A program made the translations under genes and the position numbers. This document shows positions 32,742-33,103 of a stretch of 33,103 nt of DNA, one piece after another. Position 1 is the stretch's first letter. Every line of letters begins with the position of its first letter. The notes below the pieces were generated by a model. That model was not told the origin of the DNA, ran no database searches, and worked only from the letters and a program-made list of their open reading frames with translations. This stretch comes from Prevotella sp. (lineage in GTDB: Bacteria; Bacteroidota; Bacteroidia; Bacteroidales; Bacteroidaceae): contig JAFULM010000034.1 in the NCBI GenBank assembly GCA_017483185.1, forward strand, positions 1-33,103, given 5' to 3'.

Positions 32742-32850
32742 TTTTCAGGCCCACTTTTGAAAATATTTCGGCCTCGCTCCCAAATTTTCAAATCTCATGA
32801 AGGTCAAAATCGGGGCTGTTTTTTGATGGGAAAATCGCCGTTTTTGCAAC
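32742..32850. repeat. AT-rich dispersed repeat, inverted partner of 10995-11098
   Basis: The text CGCTCCCAAATTTTCAAATC followed by TCATGAAGGTCAAAATC is the complement of 11029-11063 apart from two bases. It marks the inner edge of the composite repeat at the window end. Confidence 0.75.
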
Positions 32851-32879
32851 ACATTCATTCTTAGCTATTTATGAATGGC

Positions 32880-33103
32880 GTCAGCTCTCCCTCCCCTTGG
32901 GGAGGGCCGGGGTGGGGCCCCGCGAGGCCCTTCCGGCCCTGCAACGGGGCTGCTATTGCATTGCAACGGCGGCCCCGTTGCAACATGACGGCGTGCTCGT
33001 TGCAACCCCGCGGGGGCCCCGTTGCTCGTCGAAACCCACTTTTTGGTCCAAAAACAACAATCAAAAACTCGCGAAGTTTTGCAAAATCAGAAAGCCGCGA
33101 GGC
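32880..33103. repeat. Composite GC-rich dispersed repeat at the window end
   Basis: It opens with CCCTCCCCTTGGGGAGGGCC and GGGGTGGGGCCCC, then repeats the interior of the 1-269 element in the same orientation (GCAACGGGGCTGCTATTGC, GACGGCGTGCTCGTTGCAAC, ATCAAAAACTCG). The window stops inside it. So both ends of the window fall in one repeat family, as expected of short-read contig breaks. Confidence 0.85.

Noticed and set aside
32861-33064. Small frames in the GC-rich repeat with CNEHAVMLQRG-like peptides (also at 10685 and 25657)
   Set aside because: These peptides occur only because the dispersed repeat is translatable; they match each other through DNA repeat identity and lack promoters.

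Overview
The window looks like a contig from a member of the Bacteroidales, most likely Prevotellaceae; the genus cannot be fixed from sequence alone. The reasons are: Bacteroidetes-type promoters (TTTG about 20 bp before TAnnTTTG, best seen upstream of 28855 and 29783), lineage-typical families (DUF4831, the DUF2975/YozG-type pair, an exbB/membrane protein/exbD/exbD operon, a membrane-anchored MutS-like ATPase), and intergenic space full of GC-rich dispersed repeats of the kind common in Prevotella-like genomes. Most genes are core housekeeping. I see no rRNA, tRNA, CRISPR array, transposase, integrase or phage gene.

Region 1 (1-10959) is one giant, almost spacer-free palindrome. Positions 1-5436 are the reverse complement of 5524-10959 (paired positions sum to 10960), and an 86-bp perfect hairpin (5437-5522) sits at the centre. 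Each arm carries the same five genes: a NapH/NosR-type membrane polyferredoxin, adk, hpt, the bifunctional NAD(P)H-hydrate repair enzyme nnr, and a DUF4831 protein. The left arm stops exactly at window base 1, at the outer edge of a dispersed repeat. The right arm runs on into unique sequence. An assembly or amplification fold-back at a strong terminator hairpin is the simplest explanation; a real, very recent inverted duplication is the alternative.

Region 2 (11.0-20.75 kb) holds a DJ-1/PfpI protein and pdxJ on the minus strand, nadK and a one-chain ABC exporter on the plus strand, then a minus-strand run: the MutS-like ATPase, an M23 endopeptidase-like protein, pgeF and obgE. obgE, pgeF and M23 overlap or nearly touch and form an operon. 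As I recall the usual Bacteroidales order is hpt-adk-obgE-pgeF-M23, and inverting about 9.6-20.75 kb would restore it, so an ancestral inversion may have split the cluster.

Region 3 (21-27.6 kb) has an M23-LysM protein, recG and ispD on the minus strand, and the thyA-folA pair on the plus strand. thyA uses methylene-tetrahydrofolate and makes dihydrofolate, which folA recycles. Region 4 (27.9-32.5 kb) has a DUF2975 membrane protein with its small HTH regulator, an Lrp/AsnC regulator, and an ExbB/ExbD energy-transduction operon.

The most unusual material is non-coding. There are at least six families of dispersed repeats and several unrelated tandem repeats. One repeat family has been read through as the N-terminus of RecG, and a composite repeat occurs in opposite orientation at about 10.7-11.1 kb and at the window end (32.7-33.1 kb). 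I did not find a convincing new multi-gene defence or metabolic system.
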